64,000 bases of DNA from Anoplolepis gracilipes (Eukaryota; Arthropoda; Insecta; Hymenoptera; Formicidae), in NCBI RefSeq assembly GCF_047496725.1, contig NC_132982.1:3689501-3753500 (forward strand), read 5' to 3'. Under the pieces are notes generated by a model, which had not been told where the DNA came from, did not search any database, and saw only the letters and a list, made by a program, of their open reading frames with translations. The position numbers and the translations under genes were made by a program. Positions within the stretch are counted from its first letter, which is position 1, and the number at the start of each line of letters is the position of its first letter. Below are positions 62,207-64,000 of this stretch, in pieces.

Positions 62207-62281
62207 TTTAGTGAAAATCAACAATTATTGACGTACAAAATTATCGACAAGAACCGCCCAAAATTGTCAATTTTCACTAAA
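62207..62281. repeat. 20-bp inverted repeat
   Basis: TTTAGTGAAAATCAACAATT (62207-62226) and its complement at 62262-62281 match at 18 of 20 positions, with a 35-bp spacer. Confidence 0.75.
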
Positions 62282-63067
62282 CGTATATATCAGGTAACAT
62301 TTGTAAGATATGAGAAAAAAGGAGGAGCTAAATATTTATTACCCCTGTAATATTATTATCTATAATATTTATTACGTGTATTTGCATTATTGGTCATGCA
62401 TTACTAAATGAGTTTGCAGACGTTGGGACTCGAGTGTGAATGTGACATAGCCTTTTTTTATTGTACAGAGATACATGAATTTTTAGATATTGTTTAGACG
62501 TCATATTATAAACATCGTTGTAGATCGAAAAAATCGAATAGACGCGTTTCACATTAAATGCAAGAGACTTACGCGAAAATTATAGAATCGTATGAGAGAA
62601 AGTAAATATTCTCTATTATTATATCACGCTAATTCTACGTTGTTCTTTACGGTCGATCGATCGAAGGATCCGAGGAAACGTTTCAGATTCTCGTGAAAGA
62701 TCGATTCGCCAAGCCCATCCTGTAAGACAAACACGCTGCTGTTCACGGAAGAAGGAGGATCATTACATGTGTATTCCATAAACGAGCAGCCCCGTCTCCC
62801 CTATTCACGCAGGCGGAGACCTGTAGCGTGGTATCTAGTTAATAATGCATCCGTGATCGTAATCCAAAAGAATAACCAGCGATATATGTTGTAACCTCGT
62901 AACCTAAGGTCCCCGAGAGGGGGCTGCTTAAGCTCGGCGTACAAAAAAAAAGAGGGGAAGGCCCACAACTGTAACAACACGCGAACCGTCCCGAAGTTTC
63001 TCCCGAAACCGCAGACAGGAGATTTAATCTCACGTCACGCAAGAGAGGAGAGGGTAGCGCGCGCGAA

Positions 63068-63089
63068 AGAGAGAGAGAGAGAGAGAGAG
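63068..63089. repeat. (GA)11 microsatellite
   Basis: Perfect GA run. Confidence 0.85.
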
Positions 63090-63375
63090 TGAGCGAGGAG
63101 GAGGGGTTGAAAGGGGGATCGAAGGGACTGACTGTGTCGGGTAGGTGGGGCGGCTTAAAAAACTATTCCCATTCAGTGTTTCCGTTGGATGCTAAGCTCG
63201 GTTATTAGGCCGCCACAGCTAAGCAGCGCGCCTCTCTCATTGGCCGGCTACGAAAACAACGATAAAAGGCGATGAGTATTTTATGGGGTACAGTGTGCGA
63301 CGGGCACAATGGAACGGCGTGTATGGGCCATTGTCAGGGCATTGTCTGCGTCGCGAACGCAAGGCGAGTCTTCTA

Positions 63376-63381
<6 letters not shown>

Positions 63382-63406
<25 letters not shown>
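63382..63406. repeat. (CT)12 microsatellite
   Basis: CT run, with interrupted CT-rich sequence on to about 63450. Confidence 0.85.
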
Positions 63407-63413
<7 letters not shown>

Positions 63414-64000
63414 CCTCTCTTTCCCTCTACCTATCTCTATTCCTATCTCCTTCTATCTCAAATGCAGGCCTCGAACTTCCATTATTTTATTATTTTTAAA
63501 CACGTCACTTTTTTAGCGAGACCATTTTCTCTCCTTCTTTCTGGGCGTGGCGGAGCTGCAAAAAAAGAAAATAAAAAAACATGTTAGAAATCATACAATT
63601 GGGGCGACTAGCCCTCTTAGGCATTATTAATGTGGAGATACGTGGACGAGTTCACCCTCGACGGAGGGTGAACTGGAGAGTCGGCCGAGATTTCTTTCAT
63701 GTTTGGGCTCTGCTCCTCGAAATGGTGGGTACGCGTCAGGGCACGTAGTTAACTTTCGTGTTGTCGGTAAATCTTTCTATACGGAATTGTGACAAGGGAT
63801 ACACGAAAGTGCCGCGAGGTGGTGAGATTTCTTAACGTTATTCACAAGATTTTATTGAACTATTATTAGTTATATAGCAATATGTATGATATAATATAAT
63901 TAATCACAAAATAAAGTGTCAATTTATTAAATAAAAAAATTAATATCATACATCATAGCAAAATATTGTAATATTATAAAAATTTATGAAAAAGTATACG

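Larger units (their letters stand above)
58606..64000 (+). other. DBX intron 1 (5' part)
   Basis: This follows the GTAATT donor. No homeodomain or other coding exon was found, so the sequence to the window edge is read as intron. It contains the second MITE-like copy, a 366-bp foldback, a 20-bp hairpin, GA/CT microsatellites and alternating G-rich and C-rich blocks. Confidence 0.6.

Noticed and set aside
58606..64000. Search for a DBX homeodomain exon
   Set aside because: No KIWFQNRR-type peptide or homeobox-like frame was seen on the plus strand, so the exon was not annotated here.

Overview
The window is nuclear DNA of an insect, most likely a hymenopteran and ant-like. The genes are intron-rich with short GT-AG introns. 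The protein set is animal (BRX1, an SLC44-type choline transporter, Hakai, TMEM115, a CRP-type LIM protein, DBX). AT-rich spacers, GA/CT microsatellites and foldback elements are abundant. The order assignment is an inference from overall character; no sequence search was possible.

The window has two very different halves. Positions 1-20,400 are gene-dense. On the minus strand at the left edge is a partial gene, tentatively an eggless/SETDB1 N-terminus. It is divergent from BRX1 (1148-2674, +). BRX1 converges on a complete 12-exon choline transporter-like 1 gene (4629-8031, -). That gene is divergent from Hakai (9162-10764, +). Hakai converges on TMEM115 (13533-15112, -), which is divergent from a six-exon gene coding for a cysteine-rich protein with one C-terminal CRP-type LIM domain (17352-20332, +). 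I reconstructed exon boundaries by following reading frame and splice sites. The splice phases close for every complete gene; one junction in the LIM gene is ambiguous. These are mostly housekeeping functions: ribosome assembly, choline and lipid supply, E3 ligase/m6A writer partner, Golgi membrane protein. They are arranged in head-to-head pairs that probably share promoters. Two of these promoters carry CCAAT boxes in inverted repeats, and the third carries an X-box-like site next to a CRE-like site.

Positions 20,400-57,700 are a 37-kb stretch with no convincing coding exon. It holds GA/CT, TA, GT and homopolymer microsatellites, a 350-bp unit present three times in tandem (32.1-33.2 kb), a MITE-like element, a small foldback, a pair of 145-bp direct repeats, and a GC- and CpG-rich block (53.9-57.2 kb). 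This block leads to the first coding exon of a DBX homeobox gene (57699-58605, +). The homeodomain exons are not in the window, so the rest (58.6-64 kb) is read as DBX intron 1. This intron contains a second copy of the MITE-like element, a 366-bp foldback and G-rich/C-rich blocks. A large desert around a developmental homeobox gene fits a cis-regulatory landscape, but nothing in the sequence proves this.

The most unusual items are the cysteine-rich LIM protein, the triple hairpin in the BRX1 promoter, the two-copy MITE-like family, the large foldback, and the tandem triplication that repeats an apparent exon tail and splice donor.
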